From Sesamum alatum (Eukaryota > Streptophyta > Magnoliopsida > Lamiales > Pedaliaceae), in contig JACGWO010000005.1 of assembly GCA_034509735.1 (NCBI GenBank), forward strand, positions 38,408,479 through 38,472,478: DNA of 64,000 bases, written 5' to 3'. The position numbers and the translations under genes were made by a program. Shown in pieces: positions 1 through 12,462 of this stretch (positions within the stretch are counted from its first letter, which is position 1; the number at the start of each line of letters is the position of its first letter). The notes beneath the pieces are model-generated. The model saw only the letters and a list, made by a program, of their open reading frames with translations. It was not told where the DNA came from and did not search any database.

Positions 1-519
1 GAAATTCTTAAATCCACCTTACCCTTTGTTTATTTTGACCCTTTTCCCCAATGACCTATTGGGCTTATTTATGGGCCCTTAAGTTCAAGTGAACTGTCTT
101 GTGGGCCCATAAGAACAAGGACCACTAGTTTGAAGAAATATCTTTATTGGCCCTTTATTTCAAAGGGATTAAGAATGACAATTAGGGGACCTATTTATTT
201 GTGTTTTAATTTTCAGTAAATATATATATATATATTTAATTTTTTATAATTTTGAATTAATTAAAATTGATATTGTGTCTTATCTTGAACTGTGATATCA
301 AATTAGTATATGTTCAATAAAAATACGTATAAATAAATATGTTTTCACTTTAATTATTGTTTCAAAAATTAAAAACTAAAAATAAAAACACAAACAAACA
401 GGCATGGCACTTTGTTGTGTAAATATATATATATATATATGTGTGTGTGTATGGGTGTGTATATATATATTTGTTACAAAAATAGGAAAGTAGGGGTGTC
501 ACCCCATAGACTACCGGGA
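1..519. other. AT-rich intergenic DNA with a TA/TG microsatellite
   Basis: No coding frame of credible composition is visible. A compound simple repeat of alternating TA then TG then TA lies at about 424-472, and a shorter TA run at about 222-235. Nothing else can be named. Confidence 0.6.
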
Positions 520-704
520 AGGATTGCATCTGAGACACGTGTGTCGGTCAAAGTCCCTATAGCTAATTAATGATGCCAAAAACTAAGACCTAACCATGTA
601 GGAATCAACACCAGACCAGGATATACGTTTAATCTCACTAAATACCTTGATAAGAATTTGAACCCATATTATGTGTGACAACGTTCGACCTTAACCACTA
701 ATCC
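520..704 (-). repeat. Degenerate tRNA-derived SINE head
   Basis: On the minus strand a pol III A-box-like segment reads TGGATTAGTGGTTAAGG (around 687-703), and a B-box-like GGGTTCAAATTC lies at about 655-667. The A-box matches the better preserved SINE copies at 4.1 and 12.4 kb. The 3' body is too decayed to bound, so the lower limit is a guess. Confidence 0.4.
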
Positions 705-715
705 ACACTGATTGA

Positions 716-818
716 TGATTTTTTCAACACACGCAACCAACCCCACTCATCACGCACCCAGGATTCGAACTCAAAACCTTCAATGGGAGTTTGAGCTCCA
801 GACCACTTGGTTATCCCA
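716..818 (-). repeat. tRNA-derived SINE, second family
   Basis: Read on the minus strand, it has an A box TGGGATAACCAAGTGGTC (800-818) and a B box GTTCGAATCC (761-770) followed by a short T-rich tail near 716. It resembles a tRNA gene but has extra bases between the boxes and no credible cloverleaf, so I call it a SINE and not a tRNA gene. A related, more decayed copy lies on the plus strand at about 9062-9171. Confidence 0.6.
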
Positions 819-829
819 TAAATAGTGAA

Positions 830-3800
830 TGCTTGGTTATAAATTCACCAAACATGAGCTACCATATTAATTTTACATTCCAAATTTAATTTCCTATGTC
901 TTCACCAAATAATAAATTATTTATAAAAAAAAATACATACATTGAGTATAAAAAATACCAAATCCGACAATTAACACACATTTGCAATAAATTTCACACT
1001 CTATGCATATAAATCTTTCATGATACAAAAAAACATCTTTGTAATTTGAAATGAAATACTTTATAATTTATTTTCTAAAAATATTTCGTTTAACCATCAC
1101 GTCTCTAACTTAATTCTTGTCCTTAAAAGTCTCTTTAAGACATTTAAATATATATTTAAATATTCTTCCATATACAACAACAGTGTGCTTTTTTTAACTT
1201 GTTTCCATGGGAGGTTTCTATGCATCAATATTTATTTGATTAATTTGGTTTAAACACTTTTGCTATGATATTTTTGTCTTTATTTTCTCATGAATCGATT
1301 ATAATTTTATAATAAATTGCAATCATTATCAATAATAAGAATCAACATATCAATAATTAATATCAAATATACATTATAAATTTGAAACGATGATCTTGAA
1401 ATTTTCTAGAAATCTACCTTTATGAAAATTTTGGAGTAATAACATAAAAGAGTCGACCAACCAAATTTAATATCCAAATATAGGATTATATTTAAATCCA
1501 ATTCAGACTCGACCCCACCCACCCATTTGCCACCTATAACTTCAGTACAAAAGTTGTAAAATTTGTAACAAGAGGGGATTAAAGTAAATTACTTTAAACT
1601 TTCAAAATATTATATTTGAAAACTTATAAAATGTTATAACGTATTTGATATTTTCTCGAAAAGACAGAGCAATAAAATTGAAAAATGAGATGTCATAATC
1701 TTATTGGCTTTTCTTTAAAGTAAAATATTTCTGATTTATTTATAAAAAGTAACATTTTTCTTTAATTTCAGTCATATTAAATTATAATATTAACATTTTT
1801 AATATTTTATAAAATTTATAATTTTATTTTATCCTAACGTTTCAAAATTGTAATTTTAAAAAATATCTTATAAACTATGTGAATTTATAAAACTTATTAA
1901 ATAAATTTCTAGGGGTAGGAATCTAATTAATAAAAGCAAAGCGCGTGGACGTAGAAACTACACAACGCGTGGGCGGGAGGACTTTAATTGTCCTTTTCTA
2001 TCTACTAAAAAAGAATTAATCCCACCGTACACCCGACACGATATTTTCATAATATCGCGACCTTTTCCACGATTTATTACTCCTTTAAGTGTAAATGACG
2101 TTTTTCTCGCATTTTGATAAATCGTGTTGGCGAGAGTCTAGCGATATATGTATGTTCTCATACAGTAGGCGTCCTTTTCGAAATTAATAACACTTTTAGA
2201 TATCTCGTGTTGGGAATTGGAGAAATTAACCTGTGGCGTGGGCCCTGGACCGACTGACGTGACTGTCACCCACCTCAAATTGTTGGCACTCCAATTTGGT
2301 CCCTCATTTTGCTTGAAATATCATATTTGCCCCATTTCTTGCCCCTTTTTCCTTATCTTTTTCTTTTCTCTTGTGATTGCTTAGCTAGCTAGCTTGACCT
2401 TTCTAGATGGTCCACCTATGCTATCATTTTTATTTTATTTTTTTATTTAATAATCATTTTTGTATTTTTATAAAAAAGATAGGGGGCAATTACAAAGGCA
2501 ATAATTTTATTTGGATGTCATTGTAGTAGCTTTTTATTATTCTTGAATAATGTATGGATTGGATTATAATTATTGTTAAAAGAATAGTTGATTATTTACA
2601 ATTCAATAATAAGTAAAAATGGAGTTGAAATCTGAATTAGAGAGTGCAGAAAAATAGCAGAAAATCAATTTATCCTTGTTGTTTGGGAAGTGAAATGAGC
2701 TTAATTACCTTAAATTTTCTCGTTCACTTACTTTAGACCCTTATTTATGGAGACACTTTTGGAGATTTTAGGGTCGATTAGACATAGTTGAGATATCCCC
2801 AGTATTCTTGGGATAGTCTCGGGTTTATGTTTATCTAGCTTTGGGAGTTATTTTCTAAGAAATATGCTAGCTCAAAGTGATCATGCTAGGTCAACCACAA
2901 ATATAAAGGAGGTAGTTCCATGCTGCATCCAACAAACGGATTCAGTTGTTACCCTGTTAGGATGACGTGGCCCAATAAGTGTAGAACATGACAGATGTGG
3001 TGGTCTTGTTGTTCGGTAATGAGCCTACTGATATGGACCATGTTTATGGGCATTGTCCCATCAATAGGGTAGCTGAACTGAGTTGACGGATCTGATGCTC
3101 TTGCTACCTGTACATGTGTTTGCTCTTACAGGGTTTTGAGCTTGCTGGACTGAGCGAACGGGATTCTAATAATTTGTCATGAATATTTGTTGTCTCCATC
3201 AATATCCACAACTCATTTGATATTGAATTTCTAGCGTAAGTTCAAAAAATAAAATTTGAAGATATTTTATAATTTCAGCCTCAGAAGTCACTTATAAATT
3301 TCATACCATGATATTATATAAAATTGATATAATTTAACCATTGGTATAATTAATGGTTTTCTTCCCCTTGTTTTATAAGGCCACCCATTTTTTTAATTTT
3401 AGTAATTAAAAGGTTAAGAAAGAACCATTACAATATTAATTATTTATGAACATAATTATAAAAATCTTTCGCCATCATGAAATATCTATGTTATATATTA
3501 AGCTCGCTCATGCCTTAAACCAAAAAAAAAAAAAAAAAAAAAAACTCTCATGACATATAAAATGTGAATTGATTACAATACTTTTATCTATATTTTTTTT
3601 TCCACAAATAATAATTTCTTTAATAATTAGTTATATCAATTATTTTTTATTCGCCTCGAGTGTACTTCGATCTTTCAGTTCAGTTTAAATCAAATCTATT
3701 ATTGAGAGGAGGAGTCTTTTTCTTAATTTGATATTTGTATGGCTCTGTTTGGCCGATCGATGCCTATGTATGTAATTTTCATTGCAATCTTCCTGCTAAC

Positions 3801-3899
3801 GACAAACAAACCCCAATTCTTCGTAGAGACAAATACGATTGCGACGGATTCGGCTATTAATCGCCAACGCACATGCAATGACTCGGCCAATTCTTGGTT
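830..3899. other. Gene-free stretch, decayed repeats
   Basis: Mostly AT-rich sequence without credible exons. A more mixed-composition island lies at about 1925-2400. Another at about 2700-3200 has the texture of an old LTR or retroelement remnant, similar in style to 10,200-10,620 and 60,780-61,200, but I could not find paired ends. An A tract of more than 20 bases lies at about 3523-3544. Confidence 0.5.
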
Positions 3900-4152
3900 T
3901 TTTTTTTAATAAAAGTGATGAATATTATTAATTGAACCAAATCAATTACAGTCAGTGCTGCCGACTATCAATATTTAATAGAGACAATGACAACAATTAT
4001 ACATTGATCAACAATATTACATAAATGAAATCCAAACACTCCCTTACTATAACAATATACAAACAATCTTATTATAATTTATGGGATTCGAACCCATGAC
4101 CTCAAGGGCCATGAGACTTCAACCTTAACCACTAGGCCAAGAGATCATTGGT
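3900..4152 (-). repeat. tRNA-derived SINE, main family, copy 1
   Basis: On the minus strand the head holds an A box GGCCTAGTGGTTAAGG and a B box GGTCATGGGTTCGAATCC, then a body of about 150 bp, ending in an A-rich tail (the T run near 3897-3908 on the plus strand). The body closely matches the copy at 12179-12446, which has clear duplications. Flanking duplications for this copy were not identified. Confidence 0.75.
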
Positions 4153-4183
4153 CAGAAAATAGTCAGAAAATTTGTGAAAATGA

Positions 4184-4409
4184 AGTATAGCTCAATTGAT
4201 GAAGTTGAGGTCTCATGACGGGTTTGAACCCCACAAACACGTGGGATGTCGTTTTAGTTTAATAGTAGGTGTTGATTAGATACAATTATTTGATATTAGT
4301 GATTAGTATATGATTGTTATAGTTGTAAGTAGTTATTAGATATAAATATTTAACATGCATGATTGTAATTGATTTGTTTCAAATAAATAATAGACTTTCG
4401 CTTTCACTT
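4184..4409 (+). repeat. tRNA-derived SINE, copy 2 (opposite orientation)
   Basis: The head reads GTATAGCTCAATTGATGAAG with a B box GGGTTTGAACCCC at about 4220, and the body is alignable with the other copies and ends in the shared 3' motif near CTTTCGCTTTCAC. It lies about 30 bp from copy 1 in inverted orientation, so the two could pair into a hairpin in a read-through RNA. Confidence 0.65.
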
Positions 4410-5360
4410 CAGAAAATACATAGTTCAATATGTCTTAATTTATCTTATTTATATTACATCTGTACAAAATATAAAATAAAACACAATAAAAAATCTAAAG
4501 AACACTTATCTCTTTCTTTCTCTCTTTATTTTTAAAAAATAAATAAAAACAACTTAAGTGCATGTTTGGCTCTGCAATTGAGCATACCAAATCTGTGTTT
4601 CGAGTACAAATGTATTTTTTTTTTATATTGTTTGACTCAAATTATTTTTCAGAATCTCTTTTGGGATTAAATTATATAGAAATCACGTTTTGATAAAAGT
4701 TATAATTTGCAACTTTTGATCTTACTAAAATTGTTTTTCATCTAATTATTCTACTTAAACCACTTGACATCATGATGTTAGTTTTGAAATTTAACTGTAA
4801 TCTGCAGTTGTATAATCAATTATGAAATTGTGAATTCAAACGACATAATTACATTTTTTTTAAAATTAATTATCTCAAAATTAATTATGCAATCGTTGAA
4901 CTAAACTGAATTTGGAAATAGAACCGAACAAAATGTTGTTATCCTGTACAAGTCTTGGTCTTCAAAAGGTTGAAAATTCAGTATTTAAATAATAATTTAA
5001 ATTACTATATAGTTGCAATTTATATACGAAAGTTTATCCTAGCTTTCTTGAAAAAAAAAAAAAAATCAATTTCTAAGATATACGTTATTGTAATTGACTT
5101 TGAAATGTGTGGTCAAATTAAGGGCATAAAGAAAAGAGAAATATATAAAAATGCGTTTACTGAAATACATGACTTGCAACAACCCATTGTCGCATTATAT
5201 ATAAGAATTGACTAATTTGCGATGCCAATTTATTCCATGAAATGGGCACATCAGTCTTGTCTATAAAATTAATGATTATAGCCGGAAGAACAAGACAAAT
5301 ATATCACTCCAGCCTTGCTTGGAATTTTAGGAAACAAAAATAATTAAAATAATACTCATC

Positions 5361-5398
<38 letters not shown>

Positions 5399-5477
5399 AA
5401 AGAATTTAACAAATTATATTAACACTCTTAAAATTAGGTCTAATTATATGAGCAATTTTTGTCCTTTGTAAATTACA
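4410..5477. other. Gene-free stretch with a long TA microsatellite
   Basis: AT-rich DNA. A TA dinucleotide tract of roughly 30 bp lies at about 5366-5396. An open frame of 86 codons at 4955-5215 has a low-complexity, lysine- and isoleucine-rich translation and no recognisable domain, so I do not treat it as a gene. Confidence 0.55.
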
Positions 5478-5779
5478 AATACACAGTTGTAAATAGTCGA
5501 TGAGGTCTAACTCAATTGACGAAGCTGAGGTCCACTGATGTTAAAGGTCATGGGTTCGAACCCGTATGGGTATATGTTTTTACTGCATAGTAGGTTTATT
5601 TTGTACACTGTAATAGTAAGATGTTGTTTAGATTTAATTTATGTGATATTGTTAATCAGGATTTGATTATTGTAATTGTCGTTCGATAGTGGTATTTCGA
5701 CAGGACTCATTGCAATCGATTTATTTTAATTGATAATAATTCATCGATTTCATGTAAAAAAAAATACACGGTTGTAAAT
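5478..5779 (+). repeat. Complete SINE with 17-bp target-site duplication
   Basis: The SINE body runs from 5495 to 5762 and ends in an A tail. It is flanked by AATACACAGTTGTAAAT at 5478-5494 and AATACACGGTTGTAAAT at 5763-5779, a 17-bp duplication with one mismatch, as expected from LINE-mediated retrotransposition. The B box GGTCATGGGTTCGAACCC is intact at about 5546-5563. This defines the ends of the family. Confidence 0.85.
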
Positions 5780-5934
5780 TACAAGTTTATAGTTGTAACC
5801 GCATTGCATCGGAAACAGTGTAAAATCTTTAATTCAATTTGATTTTAAAAGTGACAATTCGACAAATTATTTTGTATAAACTAGTCATTTTATATATACC
5901 ACACTTGTCATGTGATTCAATTCCTTTATATAAA

Positions 5935-6213
5935 CTAGTCATCTGTAGCACATTCTATGAGTGTTCAAATTCTATAACTCTATTTAGCCCCAAATATTTA
6001 TTATTTAATAAAATACATACAAAATAATAAGTTAATATTAATTTATAAGAACATGGTGACAAAAAAGATGCATGAAAATTATTTTAAAAAAATAACTATC
6101 AAAAGATAATGAGGGAGCGAGAAGTTAGATGAATAAATAAAATAAATATTAAAAAACATACGAAGAACAAAAAGAAACACCAAAAAAATGCTCTCCCTTA
6201 ACATATAGTATAA
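5935..6213 (-). mobile_element. Probable small Helitron, reverse orientation
   Basis: Read on the minus strand, the element starts near 6213 with TATACTATATG then TTAAGGGAGAG and a GGTGTTTC motif, like the 5' ends at 24118 and 39978. It ends in GTGCTACAGATGACTAG followed by T, a Helitron-type CTRR|T terminus resembling the element that ends at 8293. The 5' TC dinucleotide is degenerate. No coding capacity. Confidence 0.45.
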
Positions 6214-7944
6214 ATTAAGCACCAATCACAAAATAAATATGACATACTATTATATAATTAATTCGGATGTGATAGACACGATCTGAGCTAAAATTTCTTA
6301 TCTATGTACATGCACACAAAGTTGGTCTACTTTATAATTTAATTGGTTCAAACGTTAATCACTGATGTTAATTTCAACTTTTGAAAATTTATTTTGATGG
6401 ATAAGGATTAAAATTGATTATTTATTTTAATTGTCTGACTGATAACCTTTTTGCGTGTTACATGCACCCTTCCTTAATGGCCCCTCAGCCATAATGTGCC
6501 ACGAATTTTCTATTGCTGGGACCCACCAAAGCATAAAGTTAGCAAAGGCTATAGCTTTCCCATTTACATCAAATATAAATTATAGCGATTTCTCTCAAAT
6601 TTGATATAATTATATATATAAAAGTTATTATTTAAAAAATTATAAATATCTTTTGGACTTAATGATTGTCTAATAAATATCTTATCGTAACAACCCACTG
6701 TAGGGACTATTTGTTAGAGGGTCGTTGATTTTATGTGGTATTTATAATTTTTAAAATACTGATGAAATATTTATAATTATGACAAATTTTAAGAGAATTC
6801 GTTGCAATTTACCCTTAAATCAAAGTGCAATTACAGTTTTATCTATATGTGACGACATTAATCACGTCTCTTTATTCAATGTCATTTTTATTTTTCTTTA
6901 TGAGAGGACGATTTTATAGTGGTAATTATATATATGATTACAGGAGCATCTTGACGAATTGATCAATATATCAATTAAGAATAATAAAAAAATTACAATA
7001 ACTCATATATAATGAGACAAACATCGTGAGGCAAATATCAATACGTTCAGTGAGACTCAAATCCATCACTTCAAACTTGTTCATTAGGCATTTGAATGTA
7101 GTTGAGAACACGACATTAATTCAATTATTCCATGTTACTATTATTAATTGGCTCTGTTCTTCTTTATATATTATAAATCTATTTATTTGATGATGGAAAT
7201 TATAAAAAGAAGAATAATTGATACTTCTAAAATATAAACATATAAACTGGATTGTTTCTCGTTTCATCTCATCACATTGAGAAAAATTGAGATGAAATAA
7301 GTTTGGTGAGATGAAACCTTTTTCAGCAGTTGGATTGAACATGAGATAAAAATATAACGATGATAATTTTAAGATGGGTTAAAAATATCATTTAAGAAAG
7401 AAAATATACGATTATAGTTGATTTGATATATTTTTTTCGAGAGTAATGAAATATATTTATAAATTTTTATTTATAGATGAGATACTTTTCGCATGATCAA
7501 ATAAGACTTGTGTCGACTCAATGGGATGAGATGGGATATTTTTGCCAAGCAAGCACATATGACATATGTTATGCTTGCTTTTGTTATTAATTTTCAGCTT
7601 TCGGTGAAAAATATGTGGGTTTATTTCAATTTTTATTTTTTATTGAAAATATATATTTGAATTTCATATAGATTTTTTTTTTCGAAAATGAAAATATATT
7701 TGTTTAGTTGATGAGATTATGTATTGTATTGTTAGTGGTGTCAATCAACATATGCTTTTATTTTGGATGAAATCAATAATTTTATTTTTTATTGCTAGTA
7801 GTGTCGAATCAATATATAATTTATATATATGGAAAATTGATAGTTACTTTTTATTAGTTATTTATTATTAGCGATGTCATGATATCAAGACATTATGAAA
7901 AAGTATACTATTAAAACATATTTTTACTTCTATTATTATTTGTA
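6214..7944. other. Gene-free stretch with a SINE-like fragment
   Basis: AT-rich DNA. A segment at about 6945-7100 resembles one at about 24190-24356; both read on the minus strand with a weak B box, so they may be a third, old SINE family. Nothing else is recognisable. The 73-codon frame at 7121-7342 on the minus strand has no features of a gene. Confidence 0.4.
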
Positions 7945-8293
7945 CCTATATTAATATAAAAAAAGGGCATCTACACTCACAACCGGTGATTAGTGGCACC
8001 GCCGCATCAAGTTTTAAATATGACAATTATACCCCTAGTTAGATAATTTTAAAAATTGATTGTAACTACTTTTTTTTTTTTTTTTATAAAAATGACTCCA
8101 CGCCATTTTAACACCACTACACCAATTCTTTTGTTATATGGATAATATCTTAAGTTGTTTTTTCTTTTGTTTCTCTTTAGTCTTTAAAATATGATTTGTT
8201 GGTTTCTATATTTTGTTCTTATTTATGATATATTTTAAAATTTAAAATATTACTTATTATATACACATAGAGACGGCGTGCTACAATGACTAG
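7945..8293 (+). mobile_element. Small non-autonomous Helitron
   Basis: The 5' end reads CCTATATTAATATAAAAA, one base from the canonical TC start, and the 3' end is GTGCTACAATGACTAG followed by T. The element sits between a 5' A and a 3' T, as Helitrons do. Its interior matches the two tandem elements at 22370-22634 and 22637-22925, sharing a CACTCACAA...GCATC block near the start and the pre-terminal TATTTTAAAAT block. Confidence 0.6.
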
Positions 8294-8354
8294 TTTTTAA
8301 AATTCAAATTGATAATAAAGTGAAACCACACAAGGTGTTTAAAACATCTTGATA

Positions 8355-8567
8355 AAGGCCAACGAGACCTAGCCTCCATGACCAGGAGGTCATGGGTTCG
8401 AGTGCCACAAATATATCAGCATTAGTCTATTTTAATAGTAATTATTCATCTAATATAATTGTAGTTATTTATTAATCATTTATATTTGATATTAGTAATT
8501 AATATATACAAATTGTTCATGTGAAATTTATGATCTAAAATAATCTATCACCAAAAAAAAAAAAAAA
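8355..8567 (+). repeat. SINE, main family, copy 4
   Basis: The head carries an intact B box GGTCATGGGTTCGAGTGCC at about 8388-8406, the body aligns with the other copies, and the element ends in an A tract at about 8553-8567. No clean flanking duplication was found, only a shared TCTTGAT on both sides. Confidence 0.6.
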
Positions 8568-11112
8568 TCCTAAGATTTCTTGATGGAAATGCGAGTGTAA
8601 CTTTGGTATTTAATTTGTGAGATGATGTTATCCACACCATAAAGTGTTCAATAATTTATGTGGATATGGATTTATTGGAACATTTATAAATCAATCAATA
8701 CTGGTTGGTGGACTTATACGGAACTAATTTATGGTGCATGCTGACACTGATGTGACCAATAATCTTAAATAGATTTTTACGTTTCACAATATATTTTTCT
8801 GTTTTTGAAAATTTAGAACGAGTTATCATGAGGTTTAATATAATAGAATATTCTTTATTATTTAAAAAATTAAAAATAAAATTGCAAGATTGTTAAAAAT
8901 TTGGAGGATGAAAAAATTTTGGAAAACTGTAAAAACAAACACCGTCTGATATTATGAGAATAAGCATATAAACACATTACATTGTGAGTATATTATAAAA
9001 AAATTATTTTTTTGAAAAAGTATATTTTTTCTTTATTTAATTATAAATTTTTAAGAGTTAGACCCCAGAAGGACATCTCAATGATTCGAGCACAGACTTC
9101 TCTATGGGAGGTCTCGTGTTATAACGTTAAGTGTGTTCGTGTGTTTGGTGGGTAAGTGTTAAAAAAAAAAGATTTTAATTGTTAAATGTCGAGTTCCTTT
9201 AATTAAGAGTAATTTGAACATATTTGAATAGACCTCAAGTCAGAAAAGACAGAATTTTACTATACGTTTGTGTTGGATCGACGGATTAAGATTTAAAGAT
9301 TTCAAATTTATCAAACTTGTTTGGATATATTCATGCTGTAAAGGATTTCAAATATTAAACTTTCATTTTGAACTATACTCTGTTGCATTATAATAGATTT
9401 CAAACCCTTTTAATATGAAGTTAGTTGAAATCCTTAATTCAAATCTTTCCCTTATGTTGAAATATTTTCATCCAAACACAACCTATTAAAATTTCAATTC
9501 CCTTCTGACAACCGTCCATTGGGGTATTTATTTAATACTATATAATAAGTGGGAGGAGTATATAATAACCATCGATGGTTGACGATATATGTATAAACTA
9601 GAATACCTTCAAATATTCTTATTTTTCCCACCATTTTTTAAAAATTAATTTTCTAGTAATATTTTTTTATTCATGCATATTTAAGGTTGATTCTTATCAA
9701 TTTTTATAAGTTATTCAGTTTTATCTTTTTTTTTTCTTTACTTAAATAAATATAATAAAATTTTATCTATACACAAATTGAGTGCGCTTTGATTACTACT
9801 GCTATTTATTAAGGGGAGACCCCTAAAAGACTACTTTAATTGGCAAAATATGTATAGACTAAAATGCCTTTAAATATATTTATTATTTCGACAAAATAAT
9901 CAACCTTTTAATCAGTTAGTTGGCTTTATAAATAAACTATATTTTTACTCATTTAAAGTTAAATTCATTTTATTGATTTTGCTCAACTATTCACATTGTT
10001 TTCATGTTTTCTTTTGAATTAAATAAATATAACAAAAATTCAGAGTATACACATTAAATGTGCTTTAATCGCCAATATACATAACGAGCAATACTCGTGG
10101 TAATTAATGTCAAATTACAATTTGGTCCCCTATTTTAATTATTTTTGTGTGGTTGTACTTCATTCACTGAGGATGAATTAGTAATTTCTATCTTGATCGA
10201 ATCATATAACTGATTTGGGTGGCAAGTAGCGATCCTTAATGAGGTCAATGCTCGCGATTTCGATCTATCACCCATAACGTAGTGGTACCTGAGAAGAGAA
10301 AGCACATCAGGCTAGTCGAGATGGTCCCCAGCGAAGACCCTCCGATGCTTAAGTCAACTCAAGTCTGAGATGGTAAAAGTGAGATCTAAGTAAAGTAGTA
10401 GATCGAATGCAATCAATAGAACTTCTCATAAATGCAGTGGAATAGGTGTATTTATATGGCCAAACTTATGTACTTGCTTGGTCCACGTGGTTTCATTTCA
10501 AGACTTAAGCTGTCAAACTACAAAGGGTCTAGATTCCAGGTCTTGCAGGACGGGTCTTGATCTGAGTTGCGGCTAGCGACCTGACTATCCTATGCGCGGA
10601 TCCTAAGGCCCATATGTAAATTTAGCACATTTTTAAAGTTATTTATGTATTTTCATATACATGGGATACAACCCCTATAAATAACTATCTTTTTATCCCA
10701 TCACAATCAAAATGTGTTATTCATGGCCTTCTTTCAACACTCATTTTCAATTATATATCTTAAAATATTTATAAATTCTATTTCTTTTTAAAATATAGAA
10801 TCATTTAAAATCCTTTCGTTAAATTCTTCCCTCAAATTTAAATTATTATGTCCAAATACAACCTATTAACAGTTACAACGGGCTTTTCTGAAATTGGTCT
10901 AATTATAAATACCCCTTATTGTTTAAAAAAATAGAAATAAACCCCCCTCTATAATGGACTGTTTCGAGAGGTATTTGTTATACGACTGTTAATTTTATAA
11001 AAAGTATTTATAATTTTCAAACAATAATGAGTGTTTATAATTATAAAAATTCTCAAATGATCTCATTTAATTTAATCTTGAGATAAGCATGCGACAATAG
11101 TAATTTTTTTTT
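8568..11112. other. Gene-free repeats: tandem pair and foldback element
   Basis: A second-family SINE remnant lies at about 9062-9171. A probable MITE with TGTTTGGAT ends lies at about 9319-9480. Segments 9550-9795 and 9815-10085 are diverged tandem copies of one another, both ending in AAATAAATATAA...TATACACA then TGCTTT. A 5-bp hairpin ACGAG-CAATA-CTCGT follows at about 10084-10098. A foldback with about 35-bp arms lies at about 10897-11045. No coding region. Confidence 0.5.
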
Positions 11113-12027
11113 GGGTTAAATACACTTTGCACCCTTGAGCTATGTATGTAGTCGTATTTAGACCCCTAAAGTATGAAAGGTAACAAAAAGGCCCCTCATG
11201 ATATGGATTAATTTTTTTATGAAGAAAATATCCTTATTGTTTACACCCCTAAAATATGTTTATTTCAATCATTTCCCTAAAACACAATTTGAATTATTAT
11301 AAAAATTATATCTAACATAAATACTATCCAAATTTTACTATTTTTATAATTAGTATAGAATCTATATAAACTCTATAAATTTACAATCCTTATATTTTTG
11401 TACATAACTATTTAAAAATTTACATAATTTTTGCTTGTGTTGTTATATATATGTTGAACTTTTTTAAAAAAATAAAATTATTGATACAATTTAAAAATAT
11501 TACATCAAACATAATGCACTATAAAATAGGCAAATCTATAATATAATTAATCTATAATATTCTATAATATTTTGAGTAATGATATGATATAATTTAATTA
11601 TGCGTACATATACCTGAACAAAATTTATAGGTTATATAACATACATTTTTATAAAATTATATAGATTATGTATTTACACATTTACATATATTTTTTAACA
11701 TAAATAATTTACTTTGTAAAACATATATGCATATAGAGCAATTGTAAATATTTTTTGTATTACATAATTAATAAAAAAGTTATAAATATTAAATACTATT
11801 TTGTAAATAAAATTTGAGTAAAATTTAAATCATTAAAAGTAGTTTCGGCGAAGTAATAAAACATACCTTTAGGGAATAAAATGAAATGTATTAGAGATAA
11901 GTGTGAAGGGCATTTTTGTCTTTTTAATGTCAAATTATTTTATCACGGGTTTTTTTGTTATCTTTCGTATTTTAGAGGCCTCAATGCGACTACATTTATA
12001 GTTCAGAGGTGCAAACTGTATTTAACT
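11113..12027. mobile_element. Foldback/MITE with long terminal inverted repeats
   Basis: The first 90 or so bases (from GGGTTAAATACACTTTGCAC) reappear, inverted, at the other end (GTTAAATACAGTTTGCACC read on the minus strand from about 12026). They include the GTAGTCG and GGTAACAAAAA blocks in the same order. The interior is AT-rich and non-coding. The element lies between two T runs (about 11103-11112 and 12027-12042), so the TSD cannot be resolved. Superfamily not assigned. Confidence 0.6.
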
Positions 12028-12162
12028 TTTTTTTTTTTTTTTTCTGGAAATTTCCGAACTGGGGCCCAAGTGATTGAGGATGGTCTCAGTATCCAGGCAT
12101 TTATGCTGAATGCAACTTGTGTCCGCATTGAAGTAAATTCATATTTAACTTTAATTTCCTTT

Positions 12163-12462
12163 GGTAAAATTCTGAATTTTAAAGTGAAAAACGATAAATA
12201 TTATTAATCGAACTAAATCGATTATAATTAGTCTTGTCGATCAACTTCTACTGGAAATAATTACAACAATCATACATTGATCAACAATATCACATTAATT
12301 AAATCTAAACAACCCTTTACTATTACAGTATACAAACAATCATATTATACAGTAGACTATCATCCCACGCATTAGTGGGCTTCGAACCCATGACCTATAA
12401 ATCGTGGGACCTCAACCTTAACCACTAGGCCAAGAGATCATTGGTCGGTAAAATTCTGAATT
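12163..12462 (-). repeat. SINE with perfect 16-bp target-site duplication
   Basis: The SINE body at 12179-12446, read on the minus strand, has the A box GGCCTAGTGGTTAAGG and B box GGTCATGGGTTCGAAGCCC. It is bounded by two identical copies of GGTAAAATTCTGAATT at 12163-12178 and 12447-12462. The perfect duplication and the good match to copy 1 suggest a fairly recent insertion. Confidence 0.88.

Noticed and set aside
4955..5215. Open frame of 86 codons
   Set aside because: Low-complexity Lys/Ile/Tyr translation from AT-rich DNA; no domain, no splice context.
5546..5563. tRNA-like B boxes (here and at about 4105, 8390, 12380, 765)
   Set aside because: Considered as tRNA genes, but A-to-B spacing and lack of a foldable cloverleaf, together with bodies, tails and TSDs, identify SINEs.
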